A program made the position numbers and the translations under genes. From the NCBI GenBank assembly GCA_016927095.1, contig JAFGNI010000652.1:1-9319 (forward strand): 9,319 bases of DNA, given 5' to 3'. Source of the stretch: Anaerolineae bacterium (GTDB lineage: Bacteria > Chloroflexota > Anaerolineae > B4-G1 > SLSP01). Below, piece by piece: positions 1 to 6,758 of this stretch (positions are counted from its first letter, which is position 1; each line of letters begins with the position of its first letter). The notes below the pieces were generated by a model. The model saw nothing but the letters and a program-made list of their open reading frames with translations. It ran no database searches and was not told where the DNA came from.

Positions 1-8
1 ACCCGGCG

Positions 9-2021
9 TCAGTCCCCGATCGTTATCTGAGCTAGGCGTAGGGCGTCGCCCCGCGGCTGACCGTCCACCTTCACGGGCAGGCGGTCGCCTGTGGCGCTGT
101 ACATACCCACCAGAACGGTGTAGTTCCCTGGGACCAGGTCCGCGGGCAATGCCAAACCGTACCGGTCGACGATTTGGCTGCCTGGCTGCCAGATTGACGT
201 CGGCGCGAACCCGGCCTGGGGTTCCATATCCACCTGCGCCCGGAGGTTGCCCGCGCCGTCGACCAGGTGCACGAAGACCTTGAACCGCGCCGCCAGTGCC
301 CGGTCCGCTTCCCAGGTCAATGTGAGCGGCACGATCGTCCCCGGCATTTGCGCTTGCGCCGGCAGGCTGAAGCTACGCAGCACGATGCCCGCGCCCAAGT
401 GGGCCTCGACGCTCTCAGTGGGGGGCGTGCCTGCCGGTGCCACCCCGTACTGCGCCAGTCGCACCGTCGTCACCCACACTTCTCCGGCCTTGAAAGCTTG
501 GTGGGCCAGCGCCTTCTCGATATGGCGGGCCGGATCCGACTCGCTGTCCCCCCAGAAGAGGGCGAAGAGCCGCCCGCCCGGGTGCTGTGCCAGCACGTCG
601 GTCACCCACGCCGCGGCTTCGGCCTCGGTGGGCCGGTAGGGCGCGGGGTAGACGGGCAGCGTGTCACCTGGCTGTGCGCCGTAGTAGTAGGTGAAGACTT
701 CCCATTGGTTCGGTGCGTTCAGCACGACGGCATCCCCTGCGCGTCCCTGGGCGCGGATCTGCGCGGCGATGCCCCGATAGTCATCGCGCGCCAGGGCCGG
801 ATCGTGGTACAGGTGATCCAGTGACCTGATCTGCACGTAGCCGAGGGTTAGGGCCGGCAGCAAAGCCGCACCTGCCAGAAGCCGCAGGCGCTTGTGGACT
901 TGACGATTGCCTTGGGCGGGGCAGTTTGGGGCTTTGCCGAAAGGTAGGGCCCATGTCACGGCAAGCGGTACCACGCTCATCATCAGAAACTTCAGGTAGG
1001 CCGGGCGATAGATGCCGGTCGCGGCGATGAGGGCGCCGGGGACCACAGCCATCGCCAGCGACGCCCATCCGATGAGGCGCCGGCGGTGGTACCCGGATGT
1101 GACGAGCGCGACGGCCCCGATGAGCGTCAGCAATCCGCCGGCGGCGAGGATGATCCCGCCGGCTGCGGTCTGGGGGGCATGGCTGGCGGGTGCTGTGCCA
1201 GCGAAAAGCGTTCCCCCGAGGGCCGCCACGACCGCCCCCTGGTTGAGGTCGGGCGGTTGCCAGCCGGCGGCACCCAGCGCAATGGGCGCCCACGGCAAGA
1301 AGAGGGCGCCGCCGAGCGCATGCGCGACGACCCACGGCATCAGCCGCCTTGTCGCCATATCAGATCTCTTCGGCGATTGCGCCCTCAACGCCCGGTCCTT
1401 GGGTCGTCCCTGGGCCTGCGCCGCCAGCCAGCGTGCGCCAAAGGCCAGGTTCATACCCACGAGCGCCAGGATGTAGGTGTATTGGGTGTAGAGTCCCAGG
1501 GCAATGCAAGCCGCAAGGGCCAGCGCGGCTCCGCCCACCCTGCGTGGCTGGCGGGATTGTACCAGCGCCACAGCAGCCCTCAATGTCATGGCCGTGACCA
1601 GGCCCAACTGCGCATACATACGGGCTTCCTGGCTGTAATAGACCGCCAGGGGGTGGACGGCGATACACAGGCCCGCGATCAGACCCGTGGCCCAGCCGCC
1701 TGCGAGGCGCCCCAGCGCGATACCGACCGCCGCCATAGCAAGGCCGCAGAAGGCCGAGTAGCTCCGCAGCGCGAACTCTGTGTGGCCGGTGAGCGCACGC
1801 CAGCCGTGCAGCAGTAGGTAGTAGCCGGGTGGGTGGATGTCGCCGGCTGCACCCTCAATGATGAGTGCTATCGGGCGCTCGACAAGCCTGGCGGTGTTGC
1901 CCTCATCGTTCCAGAAGGACTGCGTGTCCAGCCGGTAGAACCGCAGCCCCATGGCTAGGATGACCACCAGCGCCGCCAAGACCGGCTGCCATCGCGGCGC
2001 CGTCTGACCTTGCGTGGCCAT
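9..2021 (-). CDS. GT39-like membrane glycosyltransferase with C-terminal beta-sandwich domain
   Basis: Predicted polytopic membrane glycosyltransferase of the GT-C fold (PMT/ArnT-like, family 39), expected to move a sugar from a polyprenyl-phosphate donor to an acceptor on the outer face of the membrane. In the 670-residue product, a first membrane helix (about 13-28) is followed by an extracytoplasmic loop with the acidic pair D39-E40, where GT-C enzymes keep their catalytic Asp. HPPGYY (63-68) and SQEARMY (130-136) are further family signatures. About ten hydrophobic helices run to residue 397. Residues 410-525 look soluble, and 545-668 form a beta-rich module (LTWEA, FVHLVD, PGNYTVLVGMY). 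An ATG at 2096 also opens the frame, but ATG 2021 lies 4 bases after the preceding stop, whereas the longer form would overlap that gene by 71 bases with a polar N-terminus. It is the last visible gene of the dnaX cluster. Substrate unknown; family call firm, exact start less so. Confidence 0.85.
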   Translation of the reverse strand: MATQGQTAPRWQPVLAALVVILAMGLRFYRLDTQSFWNDEGNTARLVERPIALIIEGAAGDIHPPGYYLLLHGWRALTGHTEFALRSYSAFCGLAMAAVGIALGRLAGGWATGLIAGLCIAVHPLAVYYSQEARMYAQLGLVTAMTLRAAVALVQSRQPRRVGGAALALAACIALGLYTQYTYILALVGMNLAFGARWLAAQAQGRPKDRALRAQSPKRSDMATRRLMPWVVAHALGGALFLPWAPIALGAAGWQPPDLNQGAVVAALGGTLFAGTAPASHAPQTAAGGIILAAGGLLTLIGAVALVTSGYHRRRLIGWASLAMAVVPGALIAATGIYRPAYLKFLMMSVVPLAVTWALPFGKAPNCPAQGNRQVHKRLRLLAGAALLPALTLGYVQIRSLDHLYHDPALARDDYRGIAAQIRAQGRAGDAVVLNAPNQWEVFTYYYGAQPGDTLPVYPAPYRPTEAEAAAWVTDVLAQHPGGRLFALFWGDSESDPARHIEKALAHQAFKAGEVWVTTVRLAQYGVAPAGTPPTESVEAHLGAGIVLRSFSLPAQAQMPGTIVPLTLTWEADRALAARFKVFVHLVDGAGNLRAQVDMEPQAGFAPTSIWQPGSQIVDRYGLALPADLVPGNYTVLVGMYSATGDRLPVKVDGQPRGDALRLAQITIGD

Positions 2022-2025
2022 AGGG

Positions 2026-2667
2026 CTACGGGCTCTCGGTGTCAACTCGGATGCCGTCCAGCGTGTGTCGGATTTTCTCCTCGGAGAGGATACCACGACG
2101 GACGATCATGGGCACTTCGGGAATGCAGTCCACGATGGTGGAGGGTACGCCATAGAGGGTGGGGCCCCCGTCAAGGATGAGGGCAGTGGTGTCGCCGAAG
2201 AGCACTGCTGCCTCTTGCGCCGTGATCGCCGGGGGATATCCCGGAAGGATCGCGCCGCTGACCATCAGGGAGCCACCAGCGAGGGCTAGGAGCTCCAGCA
2301 ACGGCGTGAAGTTCGGGACCCGCACTGCAATTGGGTAGGCACGGAACTCTGGGGAGAGAGCGGCTGCCGGTGGCAGAATCAGGGAAAGCGGCCCAGGCCA
2401 GAACCGCCGTGCCAATCGCGTGGCGGTGGCATTGGGGCGCACGAGATCCACCATTTTGTCTGCGCCTGAGAGCAAGAAGGGCAACGCCGGTTCAGGTGCG
2501 CGGCGTCGCGCCTCGTACAAGCGGGCAATGACGCCGCTACAATCCTGATGCGCGGCGATGCCGTAGATCGTATCGGTAGGCACCACCACGAGCTCGCCGG
2601 CGCTCAGATGCGCCAGGGCTCGACTCAGGGCTTCCGAGCTCCGAATGGGAATGATCGGCGCACCCAT
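2026..2667 (-). CDS. YrdC/Sua5-family protein with altered active-site signature
   Basis: A 213-residue single-domain YrdC/Sua5-fold protein. Family members such as TsaC make threonylcarbamoyl-AMP from threonine, bicarbonate and ATP for tRNA t6A37 synthesis. Visible family motifs are PTDTIYG (30-36), FWPGPLSLIL (89-98), AVRVP (114-118) and VPSTIVD (174-180). The usual KxR appears as R54-x-R56, and the usual SANxSG loop reads GAILPG (138-143), so the Ser and Asn of the KxR/SxN tetrad are replaced by G138 and I140. This may be a divergent paralogue with another role or reduced t6A activity, so I give no gene symbol. The ATG lies 13 bases after the PH-protein stop with no clear Shine-Dalgarno sequence, and its stop is 4 bases before the glycosyltransferase start. 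Both spacings suggest translation coupled within the operon. Fold assignment is secure; enzymatic function is uncertain. Confidence 0.85.
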   Translation of the reverse strand: MGAPIIPIRSSEALSRALAHLSAGELVVVPTDTIYGIAAHQDCSGVIARLYEARRRAPEPALPFLLSGADKMVDLVRPNATATRLARRFWPGPLSLILPPAAALSPEFRAYPIAVRVPNFTPLLELLALAGGSLMVSGAILPGYPPAITAQEAAVLFGDTTALILDGGPTLYGVPSTIVDCIPEVPMIVRRGILSEEKIRHTLDGIRVDTESP

Positions 2668-2680
2668 CGGTGGGCGTGGG

Positions 2681-3616
2681 CTACTGCATCAGCAGGATAG
2701 AGATGACGGCAGCCCAGAGGCTGCTCAAGGTCGCCACGAGCCCACTCCAGAGGAAATAGGAGATTGGGCGTTCGCGTCGGTAGAAGAAGAGCCCAAGACC
2801 ACCATTGATCACCAGGAAAGCCGCGCCTAACAAGGCGAAGTAGAATATACGCGCCGGCGATCCCACGAGCAGCGGGGTGCCCGACGATGTGAAGCGTAGG
2901 GCGATCTCAGCGGGAAGATAGGGGAACCGCCAGCACAGCAGGCCTACGAGCAGGACCAGCAGGAGGGTACTCCCCCCCAGCATCAGGAGGCTTGCCCGAT
3001 CCTGCCAGATCGGCCAGTCAAGGAAGCCGGGGTGGGTCGAGCGCTCCTCGACCTCCTGCGTCGGTCCCATTGCCAGACGCTCACGGAGGGCTTCGAGAAA
3101 CTCACTGAGGTCAGCGGGAGAGATCGCGTACGCAACGCCGGTGGTCCGCACGATGACCTGACGTTTTCGGGGCGCGGAAGCGTAGAAAACAATGGGATCA
3201 ACGCGCTTCTCTGCCTCGTCGTCGCCGGAGCTGGCGACCCAGCCTTTGCCGACCCCAACACTGTATCCGGGCCATCGGAGGCTGGGCCGGATCCGTACCT
3301 TCTCCAGTTTGGCGCCAGAGAGGACCTCCTGCACAGCGCCCATCGGGATCTGATGCTGAACGGGCCCCCAGCGAATGACCAGCGCGTTACGGTCCAGCTC
3401 ATAGCTGGCGTTGATCAACCCCCACAGCTGGTAGAGAACCCGGATCGTGAGGCCGAGGCTGAGGCAGGCACCCAGGCCCATCAAGAAGACCCAGATAGAG
3501 AGCGAGGAGACAACCGCAGCGACGATCAGCCCTACGGTGATGCCAATGAAAACCACGGCGAGGGCTAGTCCAAGGATCCACCCCATCCGGACGTTGAGAC
3601 GCCAAGTGTTATCCAT
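2681..3616 (-). CDS. Multi-pass membrane protein with bacterial PH-like and DUF1648-like regions
   Basis: A 311-residue membrane protein of unknown function. Two N-terminal membrane helices (about 12-36 and 41-63) precede a soluble region (70-183) with the alternating strands and closing amphipathic helix of bacterial PH-like domains; SYELDRNALVIRWG is the typical opening strand pair. A third helix (208-228) leads to LPAEIALRFTSSGTP (234-248), which resembles the DUF1648 motif, and two more helices (257-278, 286-309) end the protein. ATG 3616 is preferred over TTG 3619 because AGAGG lies 5 bases upstream of the ATG and would be too close to the TTG. It sits 68 bases after recR and 13 bases before the YrdC-family gene. 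PH-like membrane proteins are usually annotated only by domain, so no substrate or partner can be proposed. The coding call is strong; the domain names rest on motif resemblance. Confidence 0.8.
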   Translation of the reverse strand: MDNTWRLNVRMGWILGLALAVVFIGITVGLIVAAVVSSLSIWVFLMGLGACLSLGLTIRVLYQLWGLINASYELDRNALVIRWGPVQHQIPMGAVQEVLSGAKLEKVRIRPSLRWPGYSVGVGKGWVASSGDDEAEKRVDPIVFYASAPRKRQVIVRTTGVAYAISPADLSEFLEALRERLAMGPTQEVEERSTHPGFLDWPIWQDRASLLMLGGSTLLLVLLVGLLCWRFPYLPAEIALRFTSSGTPLLVGSPARIFYFALLGAAFLVINGGLGLFFYRRERPISYFLWSGLVATLSSLWAAVISILLMQ

Positions 3617-3621
3617 CAATG

Positions 3622-3626
3622 CCTCT
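3622..3626 (-). promoter_or_regulatory. Ribosome binding site of the PH-domain gene
   Basis: AGAGG on the minus strand lies 5 bases before ATG 3616. It decides the start in favour of that ATG over the TTG one codon upstream, which would leave only 2 bases of spacing. Confidence 0.6.
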
Positions 3627-3687
3627 GCACGGGCTCGATGGTGCGCCCTTGACCACAGTCTTCTCGCTACGCTGTCGCATGGTGCGA

Positions 3688-4293
3688 TCAGAGTTCCTGC
3701 CGGGACTCAAGGGCGCGGGAGAGGGTCGTGGCGTCCGCGTACTCCAGGTCTCCACCCACCGGAAGGCCGCGGCCCAGGCGCGTGACGCGTACCCCCAACG
3801 GCTTCAGCCGCTGGACCAGATAGGCTGCGGTGTAGTCGCCCTCGCTCGTGGGGTTGGTAGCTAGGATGACCTCCTCCAATGTGCCCTCACGCACGCGCTT
3901 TTCCAGCTCGGTAATGCGCAGATTCTCAGCAAAGATGCCTTCCAATGGGGAGAGTGCACCGTGGAGCACATGGTAGACGCCGTGGTAGTTCTCGGTGCGC
4001 TCTAGGGAAAGGAGATCCATCGGCTCTTCGATCACGCAGACCAGGTTGTGGTTACGCATCGGATCCGCGCATATGGGACAGGGATCGGTTTCGGTCACGT
4101 TGTAGCAGATCGAGCAGAAGCGCGTGTTCTCCACCAAGCCCCTGAGCGCCTCTGCAAGGTGGAGTGCTAACTCAGACTTGCCCCGCAGCAGGAAAAACGC
4201 CAAGCGGGAAGCCGTCTTGGGACCGATGCCGGGCAGTTCGGCGAAGGTCTCGATCAGCTCCGTGACCGACGGGGGGATCGCAGCGTTCGGCAT
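3688..4293 (-). CDS. recR: Recombination mediator protein RecR
   Basis: RecR acts with RecF and RecO to load RecA on SSB-coated single-stranded DNA during gap repair. The 201-residue product has normal family length and full architecture. A helix-hairpin-helix (LPGIGPKTASRLAFFLL, 20-36) binds DNA. A four-cysteine zinc finger uses C60, C63, C72 and C75. A Toprim domain starts at VCVIEEPMDLLSLE (85-98) and continues through YHVLHGALSPLEGI (107-120) and ATNPTSEGD (145-153). The C-terminal GRGLPVGGDLEYADATTL (174-191) is the family's Walker-B-like tail. The ATG is 21 bases after the ybaB stop; a weak AGGGAG lies about 12 bases upstream, longer than ideal. The position after dnaX and ybaB matches the order in Bacillus subtilis and Escherichia coli. 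All key residues are present. Confidence 0.97.
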   Translation of the reverse strand: MPNAAIPPSVTELIETFAELPGIGPKTASRLAFFLLRGKSELALHLAEALRGLVENTRFCSICYNVTETDPCPICADPMRNHNLVCVIEEPMDLLSLERTENYHGVYHVLHGALSPLEGIFAENLRITELEKRVREGTLEEVILATNPTSEGDYTAAYLVQRLKPLGVRVTRLGRGLPVGGDLEYADATTLSRALESRQEL

Positions 4294-4314
4294 AGGCGCG
4301 TGGGGCTCCCTGAC

Positions 4315-4665
4315 CTAGAGACCGGGGATGCCCAGCCCACCGGTGAGGGCTGCCATGCGATCGGCAACCATCGCTTGCGCCTTCTGGATGCCTTCATTGA
4401 CCGCTGCCAGCACGAGGTCCTGGAGCATCTCCACGTCGTCGGGGTCGACGACCTCAGGGTCAAGCTTTATGCTCAACACGTCCAGGGCGCCGTTGATTGT
4501 CAGCGTGACCATGCCGCCACCGGCTGAAATCTCGAGGATCTCCTTGTGAGCCTCCTCCTGGATGCTCTCCATCTGGGACTGCATCTGCTGAACTTGCTTC
4601 ATCAGGTCGTTGGGGTTCAGTTGCATTCTGCCACCACCATGACCGCTGCTTCTTCGACGTGACAT
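4315..4665 (-). CDS. ybaB: YbaB/EbfC family nucleoid-associated protein
   Basis: A 116-residue YbaB/EbfC protein; family members form dimers that bind DNA and coat the nucleoid. After a basic, Gly-rich N-terminus (SRRRSSGHGGGR) comes the characteristic amphipathic helix NDLMKQVQQMQSQMESIQEE (19-38), then the beta-sheet core with GGGMVTLTINGALDV, a DPEVVDPDDVEMLQDLVLAAVN segment and the family C-terminus GGLGIPGL. ATG 4665 is chosen because AGGAGA stands 5 bases before it. An internal ATG at 4626 would give 103 residues, and a frame extension to 4743 would overlap dnaX by 59 bases with non-family sequence. It starts 19 bases after dnaX and ends 21 bases before recR. This linkage, seen in many bacteria, is the main hint that it works alongside replication and repair. 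Confidence 0.95.
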   Translation of the reverse strand: MSRRRSSGHGGGRMQLNPNDLMKQVQQMQSQMESIQEEAHKEILEISAGGGMVTLTINGALDVLSIKLDPEVVDPDDVEMLQDLVLAAVNEGIQKAQAMVADRMAALTGGLGIPGL

Positions 4666-4669
4666 AGGG

Positions 4670-4675
4670 TCTCCT
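4670..4675 (-). promoter_or_regulatory. Ribosome binding site of ybaB
   Basis: AGGAGA on the minus strand lies between the dnaX stop and ATG 4665, with 5 bases from AGGAG to the start codon. It selects this start over the internal ATG at 4626 and over any start inside dnaX. Confidence 0.75.
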
Positions 4676-4684
4676 GTTCTGTGA

Positions 4685-6526
4685 CTAGTCGTTGATCTTG
4701 GCGACCGCGCCGAGTTCTTCCTGGGCGCGCCGGATGAGCTCATCTTCCTCGAGGGGGATCGCCGGCACTTGGCGCCGACCTGGTTGCTTTTCAGGGGTTG
4801 CCCCTGACGCAGCAGGGCGTGCCTCTGATGTCTTGGAGGCGGTTTGATGCTCCCAATCGTCCTGCATCAAGCAGCGTACCCGGATCTCTTGGTTGAAAGC
4901 GCCGGCCAATACCTCCTCGACCTTCAATAGATTGACCTGCTCGGAGATCTTTCCGCAGTGGAATGTGTGCTGGAATGCCAGGATAAGGTGCCCGTGGCTG
5001 TCCGTACCGCCCACTTCGGCATCCCGGAGCAATGCGCCGACGCTCACCGGTCTGATGCGGCTGAGGAGCTCCCGCCAGTTGCTGCGAATGCTCTCAACCA
5101 CTGCCGGATCAAGGGCGGACGCACGTTGGGTTACGCCACCGGCCTGCTGAGGTTCAGCGAACGTTACCTCGGTGGGTGGGTTCGCGCCCTGGTGCTGGCG
5201 TTCTGCCGGTCTCTCGTTGACTGTCGTAGGCGCGGTTTCGGTGGTAGGGCGGCCGGTCACACGCGGCTGACTCGATGTCGGTGACGCTGTGGGACGTGTG
5301 CGCGTCGGGGGAGCCTGTTGGCTCGACCCGGTTGGCGAGGGCGCTTTGCCAGTTGACGCGGTTGGCGCCGGTGCGTCCTGCACCGGTGTCGTCTGTGGCT
5401 GTGTCCTGGTCGTCTCTCCACCGTGTGACGCGCTCATCGGAGCACGCTCTGTCGTCTGCAACGCCGCCTCGACAAAGGCCAGCTCCAGGGGCAACTGCGG
5501 TTGCCAGCCGGTGCGCTGTTTGCTCGCTACCTCACTGAATAGCCGGATCGCCTCAACTAGGTTGTCAGGGTCCGCTTTGCGGGCCATCTCCGCGAAATGC
5601 TGGCGCTCATCGGTCGTGGGATCGGTCCACGTGTGACCGGCGCCGAGCCGCATCAAAAGCAGACCACGCAGAAAATCCGCGGTCTGCCTTGCCAGCTGCC
5701 GGGGGTCCGCGCCCCCGTCGATGGCCCGGTTGATGATCTGGAGCCCCTCCGCGATATCCTTTTCGACCCACGCCTTGAGCAGCGAGCGGACGACCTCGCG
5801 CCGCTCGGCTCCCAGCATCGTCCGCACGTAGTCCGCCGTGATGGTGCCGTTGGCTGCTAACTGGTCAAAGAGACTGATGGCGTCGCGCATGCTCCCAGTG
5901 GCTGCGCGCGCGATGATCTCCAGCGCTTCGGGCTCCGCCACCACCGCCTCCGATTCGGCAATCGCCTCAAGGCGGCCGACCAACGCCGTCAGGGGAATGC
6001 GCCGGAACTCGAACCGCTGGCAGCGAGAGAGGATCGTCTCTGGGATCTTGTGCACCTCGGTTGTGGCGAGGACGAAGATGACGTGTTCGGGCGGCTCCTC
6101 GAGCGTTTTCAGAAGCGCGTTGAAGGCCGCCGTGGAAAGCATGTGGACCTCATCAATGACGTAGACCTTGTAAGTGGCCTGGGTCGGGCGAAATCCCACC
6201 TTCTCCAGCAAGTCACGGATGTTGTCCACCCCGGTGTTCGAGGCCGCGTCGATCTCGATGAGATCCATCAGCCGCCCCTCGCTAATCGCCCTGCAGATCT
6301 CGCACTGGTTACAGGGGCGTTCTTGCTCAGGGGCTAGACAGTTGACGGCCTTGGCGATCAGGCGGGCGGTGGTGGTCTTTCCCGTGCCTCGAGGCCCGGC
6401 AAGGAGGTAAGCGTGATGAATGTGCCCGGTCCGCAGAGCATAGCGCAACGTCTGCACGATGTGCTCTTGACCGATAACATCATCGAATGTCTGTGGGCGC
6501 CATTTGAGATATAGCGCTTGCCCCAT
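4685..6526 (-). CDS. dnaX: DNA polymerase III subunit tau/gamma (clamp-loader ATPase)
   Basis: DnaX is the motor ATPase of the clamp loader that places the sliding clamp on DNA; full-length tau also tethers polymerase and helicase. The 613-residue product shows Walker A GPRGTGKT (44-51), zinc-module cysteines C63, C72, C75 and C78, Walker B VIDEVHML (123-130) and the SRC motif with the arginine finger (167-169). Domain III and the collar reach about residue 360. Residues 361-470 are a Thr/Pro/Gln/Ser-rich, probably disordered linker. A tau-type domain (472-555) follows, then a second polar linker and a short terminal helix EEDELIRRAQEELGA. ATG 6526 is used rather than GTG 6529 because the strong GGGAGG has 5-base spacing to the ATG. 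I saw no A-rich slippery heptamer, so a short gamma form from frameshifting is not supported. First gene of the dnaX-ybaB-recR cluster. Confidence 0.97.
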   Translation of the reverse strand: MGQALYLKWRPQTFDDVIGQEHIVQTLRYALRTGHIHHAYLLAGPRGTGKTTTARLIAKAVNCLAPEQERPCNQCEICRAISEGRLMDLIEIDAASNTGVDNIRDLLEKVGFRPTQATYKVYVIDEVHMLSTAAFNALLKTLEEPPEHVIFVLATTEVHKIPETILSRCQRFEFRRIPLTALVGRLEAIAESEAVVAEPEALEIIARAATGSMRDAISLFDQLAANGTITADYVRTMLGAERREVVRSLLKAWVEKDIAEGLQIINRAIDGGADPRQLARQTADFLRGLLLMRLGAGHTWTDPTTDERQHFAEMARKADPDNLVEAIRLFSEVASKQRTGWQPQLPLELAFVEAALQTTERAPMSASHGGETTRTQPQTTPVQDAPAPTASTGKAPSPTGSSQQAPPTRTRPTASPTSSQPRVTGRPTTETAPTTVNERPAERQHQGANPPTEVTFAEPQQAGGVTQRASALDPAVVESIRSNWRELLSRIRPVSVGALLRDAEVGGTDSHGHLILAFQHTFHCGKISEQVNLLKVEEVLAGAFNQEIRVRCLMQDDWEHQTASKTSEARPAASGATPEKQPGRRQVPAIPLEEDELIRRAQEELGAVAKIND

Positions 6527-6531
6527 CACTA

Positions 6532-6539
6532 CCTCCCTT
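6532..6539 (-). promoter_or_regulatory. Strong ribosome binding site of dnaX
   Basis: AAGGGAGG on the minus strand is the best Shine-Dalgarno sequence in the window, 5 bases before ATG 6526. It fixes that start over the adjacent in-frame GTG at 6529. Confidence 0.85.
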
Positions 6540-6547
6540 GGTCAGGG

Positions 6548-6579
6548 CCTATGAGGTCAACCGTACCTGTGAAGTCAAC
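6548..6579 (-). repeat. Tandem 14-base imperfect direct repeat upstream of dnaX
   Basis: On the minus strand GTTGACTTCACAGG (6579-6566) and GTTGACCTCATAGG (6561-6548) match at 12 of 14 positions with an 18-base period. The repeat ends 8 bases before the dnaX ribosome binding site. Each copy carries a TTGAC resembling a -35 element, but no good -10 element follows at the right distance. It could be a tandem binding site for a regulator in the dnaX leader, or chance. Confidence 0.5.
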
Positions 6580-6585
6580 AGGCGT

Positions 6586-6613
6586 AGTCTAGCATGGATG
6601 CTATGCGAGGCAA
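6586..6613 (-). promoter_or_regulatory. Candidate dnaX promoter
   Basis: On the minus strand TTGCCT (6613-6608) and TAGACT (6591-6586) are separated by 16 bases, each matching 4 of 6 consensus positions for a housekeeping sigma factor. Transcription would begin near 6579, leaving a leader of about 50 bases that holds the tandem repeat and the strong ribosome binding site. A perfect palindrome (6590-6603) covers the spacer and touches the -10. The match is modest and promoter consensus in this lineage is poorly known to me. Confidence 0.3.
6590..6603. repeat. Perfect inverted repeat (operator-like palindrome)
   Basis: TAGCAT-GG-ATGCTA has two perfect 6-base arms and a 2-base centre. It lies about 65 bases upstream of dnaX and overlaps the candidate promoter spacer and -10, where a repressor dimer would block transcription. 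The arms do not extend beyond 6 bases, so chance occurrence is possible. Confidence 0.5.
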
Positions 6614-6641
6614 GCATTGAGGCTAAGTAGGGCACACAGAG

Positions 6642-6672
6642 AAGCCGGGGGCGTCCCAACAACCCCCGGCTT
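6642..6672 (-). terminator. Strong GC hairpin between rlmN and dnaX, candidate terminator
   Basis: AAGCCGGGGG and CCCCCGGCTT form a perfect 10-base-pair stem around an 11-base loop. Read on the minus strand, the stem is followed by CTCTGTGTG, which is only moderately T-rich, so intrinsic termination of the HAD-rlmN transcript is plausible but not textbook. Flanking ACAGAG (6694-6689) and CTCTGT (6641-6636) can pair as an outer 6-base-pair stem, leaving a 16-base pyrimidine-rich bulge. This allows an alternative reading as a structured leader of dnaX. The stem is certain as sequence; its role is inferred. Confidence 0.5.
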
Positions 6673-6758
6673 TCAGAAGGAGGAGAATCTCTGTCTACGG
6701 TCCCCGATCCCGTATGATTCAACTATACTGTTTTCATACTTTATTAGCTTGACGGGAA

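Noticed and set aside
2022..2096. 25-residue N-terminal extension of the glycosyltransferase
   Set aside because: It would overlap the YrdC-family gene by 71 bases and adds only polar, Arg/Ser-rich sequence before the first membrane helix. ATG 2021, 4 bases after the preceding stop, is the more economical start.
3675..3687. Small hairpin TCGCA-TGG-TGCGA after recR as a terminator
   Set aside because: Only five base pairs and no T-tract follow, so it would not stop transcription between recR and the PH-domain gene.
4685..6526. Programmed frameshift in dnaX giving a gamma form
   Set aside because: By eye no A-AAA-AAG-type slippery heptamer was found in the coding strand; the longest A runs are four bases and lack a convincing downstream stem.
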